Shown one piece after another: positions 63,501 through 64,000 of a stretch of 64,000 bases of DNA. The first letter of the stretch is position 1. The number at the start of each line of letters is the position of its first letter. This DNA comes from Blasia pusilla (Eukaryota; Marchantiophyta; Marchantiopsida; Blasiales), in NCBI GenBank assembly GCA_050084515.1, contig CM114272.1, positions 48,670,001 to 48,734,000 of the forward strand, in the 5' to 3' direction. The notes below the pieces were generated by a model that searched no databases, was not told where the DNA came from, and was given only the letters and a program-made list of their open reading frames with translations. A program made the translations under genes and the position numbers.

Positions 63501-64000
63501 GGTTTGTCCATATGCAACCTTGCTCATCACCTGCTATCCTCTTGGAAATCTCTTGACATTTGACAGCTCTTGCGAGCACAACATGCATGAGGAAGGACTT
63601 CGTACACCTTGAGCATTACCATAGAGGAAGATAAGGTCACTCACGTTAGTGTTTGATCTTTCAACACCAATCTGATTGCTATGTTCAAAATCAGCTCAAT
63701 CGCACTTCCCAACTATCTTGCACATAATGTTAAGGAATGTGCGCTTACTCGTTGCACCCAACGCAATGGGATATGTCAAACCTATCCTTTTTTCCAAGTT
63801 ACATTCAAACACATTTTTGCTCCTCTAATCTCTCTCCCACACGGTTCCCTATTTTTAGTGTATCTAAGTGAAAAGGCTTGTGTCACATAGAATGTATGCT
63901 CTATGACTATATCTAGGACTTTGTATGACTATTACTTGGCAGTAGGACTAGGGGTAGTAATTTTTTTTTTTTCCACCTAATTCTCATAATTATAAATTAA
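63501..64000. other. No gene recognised
   Basis: The rest of the window, possibly a diverged LTR body. The frame 63681-63890 (+) resembles no family. Confidence 0.4.

Overview
The window reads as nuclear DNA of a land plant. The evidence is a nine-exon gene for the mitochondrial ATP synthase beta subunit with a presequence, a plant-type ELC/TSG101 (VPS23) gene, and typical plant transposon families: Helitron, PIF/Harbinger, Ty3/gypsy, LINE and hAT-like. Introns are short to moderate (about 100-930 bp). No sequence marker pins down the lineage. An early-diverging land plant (bryophyte, lycophyte or fern) is my guess, by inference only.

Only three genes look intact: ATP2 (14773-19052, +), an unnamed SAM-methyltransferase-like gene of eight exons (20991-24030, +) and ELC/VPS23 (58393-59691, -). 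Nearly everything else recognisable is transposon, mostly decayed.

Layout. (1) About 1.7-14.2 kb is a three-level nest directly upstream of ATP2. A Helitron (RepHel protein) is split by an LTR element at 5817-13604, which is itself split by a PIF/Harbinger transposon at about 9.4-12.5 kb. (2) 14.4-24.0 kb is a genic island with ATP2 and the methyltransferase-like gene. (3) 25.1-26.5 kb holds a 5'-truncated non-LTR element with a restriction-like endonuclease. (4) 29781-33817 is a gag-protease-only LTR element. (5) 34437-44722 is a 10.3-kb Ty3/gypsy element. Its polyprotein order is gag, protease, cytosine-5 DNA methyltransferase, reverse transcriptase, RNase H, integrase, PHD finger. (6) 44.7-50.9 kb holds class III peroxidase remnants apparently split by a LINE (about 44.9-49.0 kb), a 307-bp GA microsatellite and a truncated gypsy copy that again ends in a PHD finger. 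(7) 53.56-55.5 kb is a second, different gypsy fragment carrying a 310-bp insertion. (8) 58.4-59.7 kb is ELC. (9) 61.4-62.2 kb is a hAT-like relic, and 63.4 kb has an LTR relic.

The most notable content is the gypsy element that carries both a DNA methyltransferase and a PHD finger. Its stop codons look mostly like C-to-T decay. Four related elements also share an odd 3' end: the last 100-140 bp of the LTR is repeated just inside it, separated from the LTR start by two bases, so that the junction forms a (near-)palindrome like a two-LTR circle junction. All gene calls rest on reading the sequence; no database search was possible.
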